DNA of 64,000 bases from Phycisphaerae bacterium (GTDB lineage Bacteria > Planctomycetota > Phycisphaerae > JAJVII01): NCBI GenBank assembly GCA_022072085.1, contig JAJVII010000036.1, forward strand, positions 1 to 64,000, given 5' to 3'. Below, piece by piece: positions 41,262-50,546 of this stretch. The notes beneath the pieces are model-generated. The model did no database searches, had not been told where the DNA came from, and saw only the letters and a program-made list of their open reading frames with translations. The stretch's first letter is position 1, and each line of letters begins with the position of its first letter. The translations under genes were made by a program, and so were the position numbers.

Positions 41262-44246
41262 CTACGGCGGGGGCACGTCCACGCGTTCGGCGGCATGGTA
41301 GTCCAGCCGGACGCCGACGATTCGCTGGTTGCCGAAGTCGGCGATGTAGAGCCGGCGGTCAGTCCATGTGCCGACAAAGCAGGCGTGGAACAGTGCCACC
41401 TCGTCGCCGCCGACGGAACGCGGATGGGCCGGTCCGCCCGCGGCGACCAGTGGCCTGCCGTCGTCGATGTTGCCGTAGTGGCCGATGTGGGTGATCAGGT
41501 TGCCCGACGCGTCGAGCACGGCGACGCGGTACTGGTCGATCTCGGGCGCGAAGGAGCGGGCGAAGTAGTCCAGCGTGAAGCGGCAGTGCCAGCAGGCGCA
41601 GGCCGGGGCGTCGGCGTTGAACCCTTCGTATCCGACGCCGCCGTAGAACCACTGGGCCCCCTCCACCCACCAGCCGGACAGGTCCATCGGCCGGTCCGGG
41701 CGCCCGGTCCCGGTCAGCGGCACGGGAATGCGCGGCGAAGGCGAGAGGAACCTGCCCTTGCCCGGCGCGAACTTCATCAGCGTGCCGGTCATCCGGTTGA
41801 AGTACCGCTCCTTGCCGATCATCCGCGTCGGCGTGGCCATGACGTAGAGGTTGTCGTCCCGGTCGATGCCGACGCCGTCGACCTGGGGCATGCCGGGGAT
41901 CGCGTCGTCGTAGAGCACGCGTCCGTGCTTGTCCCAGACGTGCAGGCAGGCGGAAGTGGAACTGACCATGCGGCCGGGGTAGAGCGATGGCTCGTAGGGG
42001 TTGCCGCGAAAGACGGACTTCTCTTCCTTGCGGCCCTCGCTGTCGGTGCGGCAGGCGCAGGAAACGGCAAGTCGCCCGCGCGGCGAGATGCTCATGCCCC
42101 CCTCGTGGAAGCAGACGGGGTGGACGTTGGGCATGATCAGCCCGCCGGTGACCGAGTTGCTCTTTCCGAACATGCTGCCGCTGCCGACGCCCTTGGCCTC
42201 CTCGCCGTAGTCCCACGGAACCTCTTTGAAGTTCTGGAAGGACCCGCCGCCCGGGTCCAGCGCCGCCGCGTCGTAGCGGGCCACGACGGCCGTGTAGCGC
42301 AGGTAGAGGTAGCCGTTGTTGTCCAGGGCCATGTCCTCGGCGCCGAAGGGCAGCTCGATCTCGTCGTATGACGGCTTCTCCGGGTCGATCCGCAGCAGAC
42401 CGACCCACGCCTTGTCGGTGGGGCTGGAGTCCGGCTCGCCGACGTAGAGGATGCCGTTGCGCGGATCGACATGGAGTTTCTGGATGTTGTTGTTGGTGGG
42501 GCGGGCGCGGGTGACCTCCCTGCGGGTCTCGGCGCCGAAGTCTCGCTTCACGACCCAGTTGTTCCCCTGCAACTGAAGCAGGATGATGCCGTCCTTCAGC
42601 CAGGCCTGATGCCCGCGGCCGCTCCACGCCGACGCCAGATCCTGCGTGACCGGACGCCCGATCCAGATCGTCGGCACGTCGGCCCAGCCGTCCAGTTCCA
42701 TCCAGTAGATCGGTCCGTGAATGCGGCTGGGCCAGCCCCACTCGTTGTATCGCGTGCGGCCGGGCGGCAGGGGCAGGTTCCAGCGGCCTTTTGCTTTCGG
42801 GTCGTCGAACGGGCCCAGCACCGTCAGCGACGGCTGGATCTCCGGCTCGCGCTGGTCGTCTGACATCCTGGCCAGGATGCGGTTGTGAACCAGGAAGCTG
42901 AAGACGTACAACTCGCCGGTGCGCGGGTGCAGGCATATCTGGGCCGGGCGACGGACGGAGATTGCCTTGAGGAACTCTCTCTCGGGCGAGAAGACCTGCA
43001 CGCGGTCGTTCATGTAGTCGGCGACGTAGACCCGCCCCGCGGCGTCCACCGCGACCGAAGTGGCCCCGCCAAACTGCCCCGGCTTCGCGCCCGGATCATT
43101 CTGCTTGAGGCTCCCGACGAAAAGTTCCGGCGGGCCGCTGCCGTCGAACGGAACCCGCAGCACGCCGTGCAGGAAATCGTAGTGCCAACTGTATCGCCAG
43201 CAATAGCCGGCCAGGTAGACCCACCTGCCGTCGGGGCTGAAGGCCGCCGACCAGGGCGTCACCGGGAATGCGTCCTCGTGGTTCGCGTTCATCCCCTGGA
43301 GACGCACATCGCGGCTGACGTCGGGCCCGGTCAGCGGCAGGCCGAAGGTCGTTCCATCGCTGCCGAGGCGGTCGAGCTTCAGCGACGCAATGGCGATCGG
43401 CCTGGACTTATCGGGCCCGACGGCCGGTCCGACGGCCATCGCCGACGCCGCCCGTCCGCTCATCCCTGCGGTCGATGCGTTGGCGCCGCTGGTCAGCAGC
43501 GTCTGCTGGTACTTGCTCTCCTTCAGCGGCAGGCGGTAGCCCTGGGCGAAGTCGTGCCATCGCAGCCCCCGGCACTGGGCCAGCTTGTCGGCCGGGAAGG
43601 GGTAGACCGTGCGCAGGTATCGCCCGGCGTGGTCGTAGACCCGCAGGCTGTCGACGCCGCAGCCCTGGAAGACGTAGACGCCGTCCTCGGACGTCCGGAT
43701 GATCGGGGCGCGGCCGTCGATGGCCTTGCAGGGCGACCAGTAGAGCGTCCGCTCGAACTTCGGGTCCAGGCCCAGGGAGACGCGGATGACGTGGCGGCCC
43801 TGGTTGATGACGTAGATCCCCTGGTCGTCCTTGCCGTCCCAGACGAGAGATTGCTCATGGCTGTTCTGGGCGAACGGCGCGGGGGCGTTGGGCCCCAGCA
43901 CGCCGGAGGCCAGATGCCGCACGATCCGCCCGTCGGCGTCCTCGATCGCGACCGTGACGTCGCACAGACCCTTGCTGGCGAATGCGATCGTCACGCGGTC
44001 GCCGTCGCGCTTCAACGTTGGCCGGGCGGCGAACTCGTAGACGGCCTCGCGCTTGATGCGGAACTCCTCGGGAATCGTCGGCGCGGCGTCGTCGGCGCGC
44101 ACGTTCGCACAGGCAAACGCGCACCCGGCCGCCGCGAGAATCCGGATTGTCCATGAGAATAGCTTCGTCGGACTCCTCCTGCTGACGCCCGCCTCGAACA
44201 GCACGGGCCAGGCGAGAACGACATGCGAGGGCCGCTTCGCCTTCAT
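41262..44246 (-). CDS. NHL-propeller family paralogue G (last of operon 2)
   Basis: 994 residues. The long N-terminal region (1-51) contains SRRSPTKLFSWTIRIL and a hydrophobic core ending NVRA, perhaps a twin-arginine-like signal. The ATG at 44246 has no visible Shine-Dalgarno and a GTG 14 codons later is an alternative. A FlgD-like Ig segment spans about 78-160 (GLCDVTVAIEDADGRIVRHL, LVWDGKDDQG). NHL-like blades follow (GRVYVADYMNDRVQVFS, GELYVFS). Other family marks are FHEGGMSISPRG and EVPWDYGEEAKG. The C-terminal module has C883-x-C885 (ACACWHCRFTLDYFARSF) and SVGGDEVALFHACFVG. Unique here is a third cysteine in CWHC. It starts 10 bp after the stop of paralogue F. Function unknown. Confidence 0.85.
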   Translation of the reverse strand: MKAKRPSHVVLAWPVLFEAGVSRRSPTKLFSWTIRILAAAGCAFACANVRADDAAPTIPEEFRIKREAVYEFAARPTLKRDGDRVTIAFASKGLCDVTVAIEDADGRIVRHLASGVLGPNAPAPFAQNSHEQSLVWDGKDDQGIYVINQGRHVIRVSLGLDPKFERTLYWSPCKAIDGRAPIIRTSEDGVYVFQGCGVDSLRVYDHAGRYLRTVYPFPADKLAQCRGLRWHDFAQGYRLPLKESKYQQTLLTSGANASTAGMSGRAASAMAVGPAVGPDKSRPIAIASLKLDRLGSDGTTFGLPLTGPDVSRDVRLQGMNANHEDAFPVTPWSAAFSPDGRWVYLAGYCWRYSWHYDFLHGVLRVPFDGSGPPELFVGSLKQNDPGAKPGQFGGATSVAVDAAGRVYVADYMNDRVQVFSPEREFLKAISVRRPAQICLHPRTGELYVFSFLVHNRILARMSDDQREPEIQPSLTVLGPFDDPKAKGRWNLPLPPGRTRYNEWGWPSRIHGPIYWMELDGWADVPTIWIGRPVTQDLASAWSGRGHQAWLKDGIILLQLQGNNWVVKRDFGAETRREVTRARPTNNNIQKLHVDPRNGILYVGEPDSSPTDKAWVGLLRIDPEKPSYDEIELPFGAEDMALDNNGYLYLRYTAVVARYDAAALDPGGGSFQNFKEVPWDYGEEAKGVGSGSMFGKSNSVTGGLIMPNVHPVCFHEGGMSISPRGRLAVSCACRTDSEGRKEEKSVFRGNPYEPSLYPGRMVSSTSACLHVWDKHGRVLYDDAIPGMPQVDGVGIDRDDNLYVMATPTRMIGKERYFNRMTGTLMKFAPGKGRFLSPSPRIPVPLTGTGRPDRPMDLSGWWVEGAQWFYGGVGYEGFNADAPACACWHCRFTLDYFARSFAPEIDQYRVAVLDASGNLITHIGHYGNIDDGRPLVAAGGPAHPRSVGGDEVALFHACFVGTWTDRRLYIADFGNQRIVGVRLDYHAAERVDVPPP

Positions 44247-44256
44247 TCGACACGCG

Positions 44257-47124
44257 TCACTTGCCCTCGCCTCCCACCGGCACGCGCTCGGTGGCGTAGT
44301 AGTCCAGCTTCACGCTGGCGATTCGGTTGTTGCCCATGTCGGCGATGAAGATGCGGTGGTCGGTCCACGTGCCGACGAAGCAGGCGTGAATCAGCGAGAC
44401 CTCATCGCCGCCGATGCTGCGCGTGTCGGTCGGTCCGCCGGCGGCGACCAGCGGCTGGCCGTCCTGCACGTTGCCATACTGCCCGATGTGCAGGATGAGG
44501 TTGCCGGCTGAATCGACCACCGCGACGCGATACTGATAGGGCTCGGGGGCGATCGACCGGGCGAAGTAGTCCAGCGTGAATCGGCTGAACCAGCAGGCGC
44601 ACCCGCCGGCGTGGCCGATCATGTTGAACCCCGCGAATCCGACCCCGCCGAAGAACCACTGGGCCCCGGGGACCCAGGCCTTTCCGTGGCGGGTGCTCTC
44701 CAGGTCTGGCGGGCCCTTGGGGGTCGAGTCGGGCGTGAGGTCCACCGGCGAGCCGCTGGAGGAAATCACCTTGGCCTTGCCGGGGGCGACCTTGGTGATC
44801 GTCTCGGACATCTCGTTGAAGTAACGCTTGCCGTCGTAGACGCGGCTGGGCGCCTGCATGACATAGATGTTGTCGTCGCGGTCGATCGCAACCCCGTCGC
44901 ACTGGCCGACGCCGGGCAGGGCGTCCTCGTACTTGAGCTGGCCGTGTTTGTCCCAGACGTGGATGCAGGGCGAGGTGGAGTTGACGACGCGGCCGGGGTA
45001 GATCTGCGGCTTGTAGACCTCGAAGGGGTGGACGTCCTCGCCCTTGAGATGGCCGGAACTGATGCCGACGAAACGGTAGGCGCAGCTGGCGACGACGTTG
45101 CCGTTGGGTCCGACGTAGAAGCCGCCCTGGTGGTAGCAGACCGGCGAAGTCGAGGGCATCTTCAGCCCGCCGGTCACGGAGGTGGTGCGGCCGTAGATGC
45201 CGCCGTCGTTGCCGAGCCTATCGCGCTCCTCGCCGTAGTCCCAGGGGACCTCGCGGAATTCCGGAAAGGTGTATCGCGCGATCATGTCGGTGTTGCGCAG
45301 GTAGAGCAGCCCGTTCAGATCGAACGCCGCCTCCATCGCGTTGAACGGCAGGTGGATCACCTTGATGCGGCCGGTCTGGGGGTTGATCGCCAGCCAGTCG
45401 TTGGAGGCCTTCATGGTCGGCCCGCTGTCGGGCTCGGCGACGTAGAGCATGCCGTCGACTGGGTTGACGATCAGCCGCTGGACGTTGTGCCGCGGCGGCG
45501 AGGCCCGGACGAGGTCCTTGGCGGTCTGGTCGCCGAAGGAGCGGACGACGGCCCACTTGCCGTCGACGCGGCGCTGGATGCGCACGCCGGCTTTCCACAA
45601 CTCGGGGTTCATGTCGTTCTTGGCATAGCCGCCGGAGAAGTGGAACTCCTCGCCGCGGGGGTTGTGCTTTCGCCCGACGACCCAGACGGTGGGCTCCTTG
45701 GCCCAGGGGTCCAACTCGACGTGAAAGACGTGGCCGGTCGCCTCGAAGCCGGACGGGTCGCCGTAGCCCAGCGGAAAGGGCTCGCGGGCGATCTGCCGGG
45801 CCTCGGGCATCGGCGAATATCGGGTCACCGTGTGCTCGATGTCATTGGGAGCGTAGTGGTACTTCTTGAACAGGTCGAAGGGCACGCCGACGACCTCGTA
45901 GGAGAAGGCCCAGATTTCGCCGGTCTTCCCGTCGATGCAGAGCTGCGCCGGCTTGGTGGAGGGGATCGTCTTGAGGAACTTCCCGGCAGCGTTGTAGACC
46001 TGGATGCGGTCGTTGAGGTAGTCGGCGATGAAGACGCGCCCTGCTGCGTCGGTGGCCACAGAGGTCGGCACGCGGAAGTGGGCGTTGTCCTCGCCGTGCA
46101 CCTTCTGGTCGCCCGCGAAGATCACTGGCGCGTCGTCGGTGTCGAAGTTGAGCTTGTAGACCGCGTGGAAGCAGCCGGGCGTGGGGTTCCAGCTCCCCGT
46201 CCGCCACAGGTAAGCCGCCATGTATAGCGTCTTGCCGTCGGGCGAGAAGGCGATGCTGTTGGGCCCGACGTCGACATCCATGCCGCCGGCGACGCTCTTG
46301 ATGACGTAGCCGGTCCTCGGGCCCTGAAGCTTCAGCCCGCCGCTGCTGCCGTCGGTCGCCAGCCGGTTGAGGTACACGTAGGCCAGCGCCATCCGTCCGC
46401 CGCGGACGGCCATCGCCGTGGCTGCCGTCCCGTCCTGCGAGGTCGAGTAGTTGCCGCTGTTGTAGTTAACGCCCGAACTGAGCAGCGTGTGCTGGTAGAG
46501 TCCGCCCTTGAGCGGCAGCCTGTAGCCCTGCGGGAAGTCGTGCCAGGTGAGCCCCTCGACCTTCGCGATCCGGTCAGCCGGGAAGGGGTAAACGTCGCGG
46601 ACGTAGTTGCCCTCGTGGTCGAACAGGCGGATGAAGTCGACGCCGCGGCCGTCGTAGACATAGATGCCCTCGGGGGCGGCCGCCATCAGCGGCATCTCGC
46701 CGTAGCGCTTGTAGGGGCTCCACAGCAGCGTCCGCTCCAGCCGCGGTCGAAGGCCGAGCGAGACGCGGACGTTCATCACCTGCGAGCGGTCCACGTAGCG
46801 GCCCTGGTCGTCCTTGCCGTCCCAGACGATCGACTGGCGGCGGGAGTCCTTCACCAGCGGCGCCGGGGCGTTAGGGCCCAGCACGCCGCTGACCAGGTGG
46901 CGCAGGATCTGCCCGTCGGGCTTCTCGATCGCCACGGTCACGTCGCACAGGCCCTTGCTGGCGAAGGCGATGGTCACGCGGTCGCCGTCGCGCGTGACGG
47001 TCGGCTTCTCGGTGAACTCGTAGACCGCCTCGCGATTGACCTTCAGCTCGTCGATGCCGGCCGCCGGCGCCGCAGCCGCGGCAGCCAGCGTCAGCAGCAG
47101 GGAAATCCGCACAGTCAGCCGCAT
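44257..47124 (-). CDS. NHL-propeller family paralogue F
   Basis: 955 residues, the shortest complete copy, with a clean signal peptide (MRLTVRISLLLTLAAAAAAPAAG) and GAGGAG six bases before the ATG. Ig-like N-terminal segment with GLCDVTVAIEKPDGQILRHL. Propeller blades GRVFIADYLNDRIQVYN and GMLYVAEPDSGPT, CYHQGGFYVGPNG and EVPWDYGEERD follow. C842-x-C844 lies in GGCACWFSRFTLDYF. Compared with G it has an extra His/Pro-rich loop in the middle (DLFKKYHYAPNDIEH). It is most similar to G in the C-terminal module (IHACFVGTWTDHRIFIAD). It lies 31 bp after paralogue E. Likely periplasmic or extracellular. Confidence 0.86.
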   Translation of the reverse strand: MRLTVRISLLLTLAAAAAAPAAGIDELKVNREAVYEFTEKPTVTRDGDRVTIAFASKGLCDVTVAIEKPDGQILRHLVSGVLGPNAPAPLVKDSRRQSIVWDGKDDQGRYVDRSQVMNVRVSLGLRPRLERTLLWSPYKRYGEMPLMAAAPEGIYVYDGRGVDFIRLFDHEGNYVRDVYPFPADRIAKVEGLTWHDFPQGYRLPLKGGLYQHTLLSSGVNYNSGNYSTSQDGTAATAMAVRGGRMALAYVYLNRLATDGSSGGLKLQGPRTGYVIKSVAGGMDVDVGPNSIAFSPDGKTLYMAAYLWRTGSWNPTPGCFHAVYKLNFDTDDAPVIFAGDQKVHGEDNAHFRVPTSVATDAAGRVFIADYLNDRIQVYNAAGKFLKTIPSTKPAQLCIDGKTGEIWAFSYEVVGVPFDLFKKYHYAPNDIEHTVTRYSPMPEARQIAREPFPLGYGDPSGFEATGHVFHVELDPWAKEPTVWVVGRKHNPRGEEFHFSGGYAKNDMNPELWKAGVRIQRRVDGKWAVVRSFGDQTAKDLVRASPPRHNVQRLIVNPVDGMLYVAEPDSGPTMKASNDWLAINPQTGRIKVIHLPFNAMEAAFDLNGLLYLRNTDMIARYTFPEFREVPWDYGEERDRLGNDGGIYGRTTSVTGGLKMPSTSPVCYHQGGFYVGPNGNVVASCAYRFVGISSGHLKGEDVHPFEVYKPQIYPGRVVNSTSPCIHVWDKHGQLKYEDALPGVGQCDGVAIDRDDNIYVMQAPSRVYDGKRYFNEMSETITKVAPGKAKVISSSGSPVDLTPDSTPKGPPDLESTRHGKAWVPGAQWFFGGVGFAGFNMIGHAGGCACWFSRFTLDYFARSIAPEPYQYRVAVVDSAGNLILHIGQYGNVQDGQPLVAAGGPTDTRSIGGDEVSLIHACFVGTWTDHRIFIADMGNNRIASVKLDYYATERVPVGGEGK

Positions 47125-47155
47125 GTCAACTCCTCGAACTCTTCGGGTTGCGGGG

Positions 47156-50047
47156 TCAGTTGCTCTTGGCCGGGCCGGACGCCTCGGGCAGCTTCACCCG
47201 CTCGTCCGTATGATAGCTGAGTTTCACGCTCACGACCCGGGCGTTGCCCGGATCGGCGACAAACAGCCGCCGGTCGGTTTGCACCGCGACGTATGGGGCG
47301 TAGAACAGGGCCACCTCATCGCCGCCGATCGAGCGCGTCGCCGGCGGCCCGCCGCCCGGCTCGATCGGCCGGCCGTCGTCCACGTTGCCATAGGTTCCGA
47401 TTCGCATGATGAGGTTGCCCGACGCGTCCAGCACCGCGACCGAGCAGTGCTCGACCTCCGGCGCGAACGACCGCGCGAAGTAGTCCATGTCGAACCGCGA
47501 GTTGGAGCAGTCGCAGCCGAACCCGTCGGTCTGGCTGTGTCGCCCGGTGTAGCCGACCCCGCCGTAGAACCACTGGGCGCCCTCGACCCACGCCCGGCCG
47601 ATCCGGGCTCCGCCGTTGCCGACCAGGTCCTGCCCGCGCTTCGGCTGCACCTCCGGCGTCAGCGGCACGGGGGTCATCTTGGCGTTGGGCGAGTAGACCT
47701 TCGCCTGTCCCGGCCGGACCTTCAGCAGCGTGTCGGTGGCCTCGTCGTAGTAGGGTTTGCCGTCGATGACGCGGAAGGCCATCGCCATCGCGTAGACGTT
47801 GTCGTCGCGATCGATGCCGACGCCGTGCGTGAAGGCGATGCCCGGCAGGGCGTCGTCGAAGAGGATCTTGCCGTACTTGTCGAAGACCAGGATCAGCCCC
47901 TGCGTGCATCGGCCGGGGTAGAGCCTGAAGTGATAGGCGTCCTGGCTGGCGTAGAGGTCCTTCGCGGCCATCTGCATCCGCTCGGTCTCCTGCCCGCCGT
48001 GGATGCTGACGACGATGTCGCCGCGGGCGTTGACCATCATCCCGCCGTGGTGGTTGTATCGCTGGCTGGGGATGCGCAGGCTGGAGGCGATGTCGGCGAC
48101 CTTCTTGCCCGGGCCCTCGGCCTTGCTGCTGGCGAAGCCGACGCCCTTGCGAGCCTCGCCGTAGTCCCACGGAACCTCGCGCCAGTCCTTGGGGTCGTAT
48201 CGGCCGATGTCGTTGCGGGCCCGCAGGCAGACCAGCCCCTGCGGATCGAAGGCCATGTCCTCGGCGTCGAACGGCATCTCGACGCGGCTGATCGCCCCGG
48301 TCGCCGGGTCGATCTCCAGCAGTTCGCTGAGCGACTTGCCCACGCCGGCGTCGGCTTCGGCGACGAACAGGCGGCCGCTCACCGGGTTGACATAGAGCCG
48401 CTGCCGCAGGTACGGGGCCGGCCAGGCCCGGGCGGCCTCCTTGATCGCCAGGCGGCCGAAGTCCCGCCGCACCGCCATCCGCCCGCCGTCGGGCTGGAGC
48501 AGGCAGAGGCCCGCACGCTCCCAGCCGCGGTACATGCCCGGGTCGCCGGGCGTCACCCAGACCGTCACCGGGTCGGTCCAGACGTCGATCGCGTAACCGT
48601 GGCTGGGAAGGTCGCGGCCCTGGCCGAGGTCCCAGCTCGCGAGTTGCCTGGGGTCGTCCAGGCCGGCCAGCTCGATCAGCCGCGGCGTCGGGGCCGTCTT
48701 GTCGATCTCCTCGCGCCGGTTGTGGAACGTGATCGCCTTGGAGCGGATCAGCCACGACAGCACGTAGATTCGCCCGGTCTTGGGATGCACCGCGACGCAG
48801 ACCGGCTTGGCGACCGGGATCGCCTTGAGGAACTTGCCGTCGGCCGTGAAGACCTGGATGCGGTCGTTGCCGTTGTCAGCGACGTAGACGCGGCCCTGGG
48901 CGTCGCAGGTTACCCAGGCGGGGGTGCGGAACTGGCCTTCACCCGTGCCGCCGGCGTCCTCGCCCCGCAGGTTCCCCGCGAAGGCTTTCGCGGCCTCGGG
49001 CCCGTCGAACGCGACCCGCCCCACGCCGTTGAGCCAGCCCTCGTGGAACCCGCCGGTGCCCCAGTTCTGCATCCACGAGTAGGCCGTCATGTAGAGCGTT
49101 CTCCCGTCGGGCGAGAAGGCCACGCTCCGCGGACCGGCCTGGATGTCGTCTTCGCCGCCGCGCCACGACAACCCGCTGCGCTTCAGCGGCACGCCGGTCT
49201 TCGCCCCTTGGAGCCGGCCGCCCTCAGCGGACCCGTCGGTCGTCAGCCGATTCAGCCGCTCGTAGAGCAGTGCGATCCGGTTGCCGCCGACGGCCATCCC
49301 CGTCGCCGGGTCGGGCATGGTGTGCTTGAGCCCGCTGCCCATCGTGCCGCTGAACTCGCTGTCGGTCCCGCCGGTGAGCAGCGTGCACTGGCGATGGCCG
49401 TTCTTGCGCGGCAGGCGTCGGCCGTCCTGGGGGAAGTCGAGCCAGTGCAGGTCCTCGAACGACTTCACGCCGTCAGCCGGGAACGGATAGACCGTCCGAA
49501 GGTAGTCGCCCTGGTGGTCGTAGAGCCGCAACTGCGACACGCCGCCGCCGCGGTCAAAGACGTAGACCCCCTCGGGTGCGGGGCAGACGATCAGCGGGTC
49601 GTCGCCGGTCCGCTTGTTGCCGGACCAGTAGAGCGTCCGCTCGAACCGGGCCTGGAGGCCCAGCGAGACGCGGACCTGCACGCCATCGGCGTCCACGTAG
49701 TGCCCCTGGTCGTCCTTGCCGTCCCAGACCAGCGTCTGCTTCGTGGAGCCCTTCAGCAACGGGGCCGGGGCGTTGGGCCCCAGCACGCCGCAGGCCAGGT
49801 GCCGCAGGATCCGGCCGCCCGAGTCCTCGACGGCCACCGTCACGTCGCACAGCCCACGGGTCTGAAAGGCGATGGTCGTGCGGTCGCCGCTGCGGGTCAG
49901 GGTCGGCCTGGCGACGAAGTCGAACTCGGCCTGCCGCTTGATGCGGAACTCGGCGGGGATAGTCGTCGCCGCGTCGTCGTCTGCGCGCACGCCGGCCGCC
50001 GCGCCTAGGGCGGCTGCAAGAGTCAGCATGAGACCCGACATGCGCAT
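47156..50047 (-). CDS. NHL-propeller family paralogue E (first of operon 2)
   Basis: 963 residues, signal peptide MRMSGLMLTLAAALGAAAGVRA; the second Met (codon 4) is an alternative start, and neither has a strong Shine-Dalgarno. Ig-like segment with GLCDVTVAVEDSGGRILRHLA. Blades GRVYVADNGNDRIQVFT and GRIYVLSW; NHHGGMMVNARGDIVVS carries the His pair. The C-terminal motif is CDC (845-847) rather than CAC, in GFGCDCSNSRFDMDYFARSF, and ALFYAPYVAV replaces the usual ACFVG. It is divergent from the 66-codon exported ORF, the 163-bp gap between them presumably holding both promoters. It diverges most from the others in the middle of the protein. Confidence 0.86.
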   Translation of the reverse strand: MRMSGLMLTLAAALGAAAGVRADDDAATTIPAEFRIKRQAEFDFVARPTLTRSGDRTTIAFQTRGLCDVTVAVEDSGGRILRHLACGVLGPNAPAPLLKGSTKQTLVWDGKDDQGHYVDADGVQVRVSLGLQARFERTLYWSGNKRTGDDPLIVCPAPEGVYVFDRGGGVSQLRLYDHQGDYLRTVYPFPADGVKSFEDLHWLDFPQDGRRLPRKNGHRQCTLLTGGTDSEFSGTMGSGLKHTMPDPATGMAVGGNRIALLYERLNRLTTDGSAEGGRLQGAKTGVPLKRSGLSWRGGEDDIQAGPRSVAFSPDGRTLYMTAYSWMQNWGTGGFHEGWLNGVGRVAFDGPEAAKAFAGNLRGEDAGGTGEGQFRTPAWVTCDAQGRVYVADNGNDRIQVFTADGKFLKAIPVAKPVCVAVHPKTGRIYVLSWLIRSKAITFHNRREEIDKTAPTPRLIELAGLDDPRQLASWDLGQGRDLPSHGYAIDVWTDPVTVWVTPGDPGMYRGWERAGLCLLQPDGGRMAVRRDFGRLAIKEAARAWPAPYLRQRLYVNPVSGRLFVAEADAGVGKSLSELLEIDPATGAISRVEMPFDAEDMAFDPQGLVCLRARNDIGRYDPKDWREVPWDYGEARKGVGFASSKAEGPGKKVADIASSLRIPSQRYNHHGGMMVNARGDIVVSIHGGQETERMQMAAKDLYASQDAYHFRLYPGRCTQGLILVFDKYGKILFDDALPGIAFTHGVGIDRDDNVYAMAMAFRVIDGKPYYDEATDTLLKVRPGQAKVYSPNAKMTPVPLTPEVQPKRGQDLVGNGGARIGRAWVEGAQWFYGGVGYTGRHSQTDGFGCDCSNSRFDMDYFARSFAPEVEHCSVAVLDASGNLIMRIGTYGNVDDGRPIEPGGGPPATRSIGGDEVALFYAPYVAVQTDRRLFVADPGNARVVSVKLSYHTDERVKLPEASGPAKSN

Positions 50048-50210
50048 CGCACACCCGATGGGACAGGGGCCCCGAGGCCGGGCGAACGAACCTCAACACC
50101 TGTCGAATATTAAACCCGGACGCGGCCTGCGTTTCCCGCGCGATTCGCGACAAAACGGCGTCGGCTGCCTCGGCGGGGGGACGCTATTTCGACAATCCAG
50201 GAGGCAAGCC

Positions 50211-50411
50211 ATGGGACCACGCAAGGCCTGCGCGAGGCGGATTGTTTCGGCGGCGCTGCTGACGTTGCTGCTGGCGGTCACGGGCAGCCGGTTGCTGGGC
50301 GACGGCCGCACGCCGCCGGCGGACAACGTGAACGTGTTTGTCAATGGCAGACCGTTCGGCGAGTCCACGGGCAGTCGCCTGTTCAACGCGGCATTCGAGA
50401 TCAAGAAGTAG
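50211..50411 (+). CDS. 66-residue exported or membrane-anchored small protein
   Basis: Starts at an ATG with a very strong AGGAGG Shine-Dalgarno. MGPRKACARRIVSAALLTLL, then LAVTGSRLLG, is a basic n-region plus hydrophobic core, followed by a short polar part (DNVNVFVNGRPFGESTGSRLF) ending EIKK. A perfect hairpin follows 34 bp after the stop, so this is a complete small transcription unit within the propeller array. It has no recognised relatives. Signal cleavage would leave roughly 35 residues. Confidence 0.6.
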   Translation: MGPRKACARRIVSAALLTLLLAVTGSRLLGDGRTPPADNVNVFVNGRPFGESTGSRLFNAAFEIKK

Positions 50412-50444
50412 GGCAGCCCCTTATCAGACTCACCCCTGCGCAAG

Positions 50445-50468
50445 CGGCCGGGCCCCTTGTCCCGGCCG
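50445..50468 (+). terminator. Terminator hairpin after the 66-residue ORF
   Basis: CGGCCGGG and CCCGGCCG form a perfect 8-bp stem with an 8-nt loop. It precedes a possible TAGAAT -10 box (50479-50484) for the following gene. Confidence 0.55.
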
Positions 50469-50546
50469 GGAGGGCAAGTAGAATGACCCTCTCTTACGCG
50501 GGCGGCGCCCGTCCGCCGACGCTGTGCTTCCAACAAGGAGACAACG

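Noticed and set aside
47036-50008. 990-codon plus-strand ORF antisense to propeller paralogue E
   Set aside because: Mirrors the minus-strand gene. Similar antisense ORFs accompany every copy of the array (for example 58252-61713), which is expected from GC-rich codon bias.
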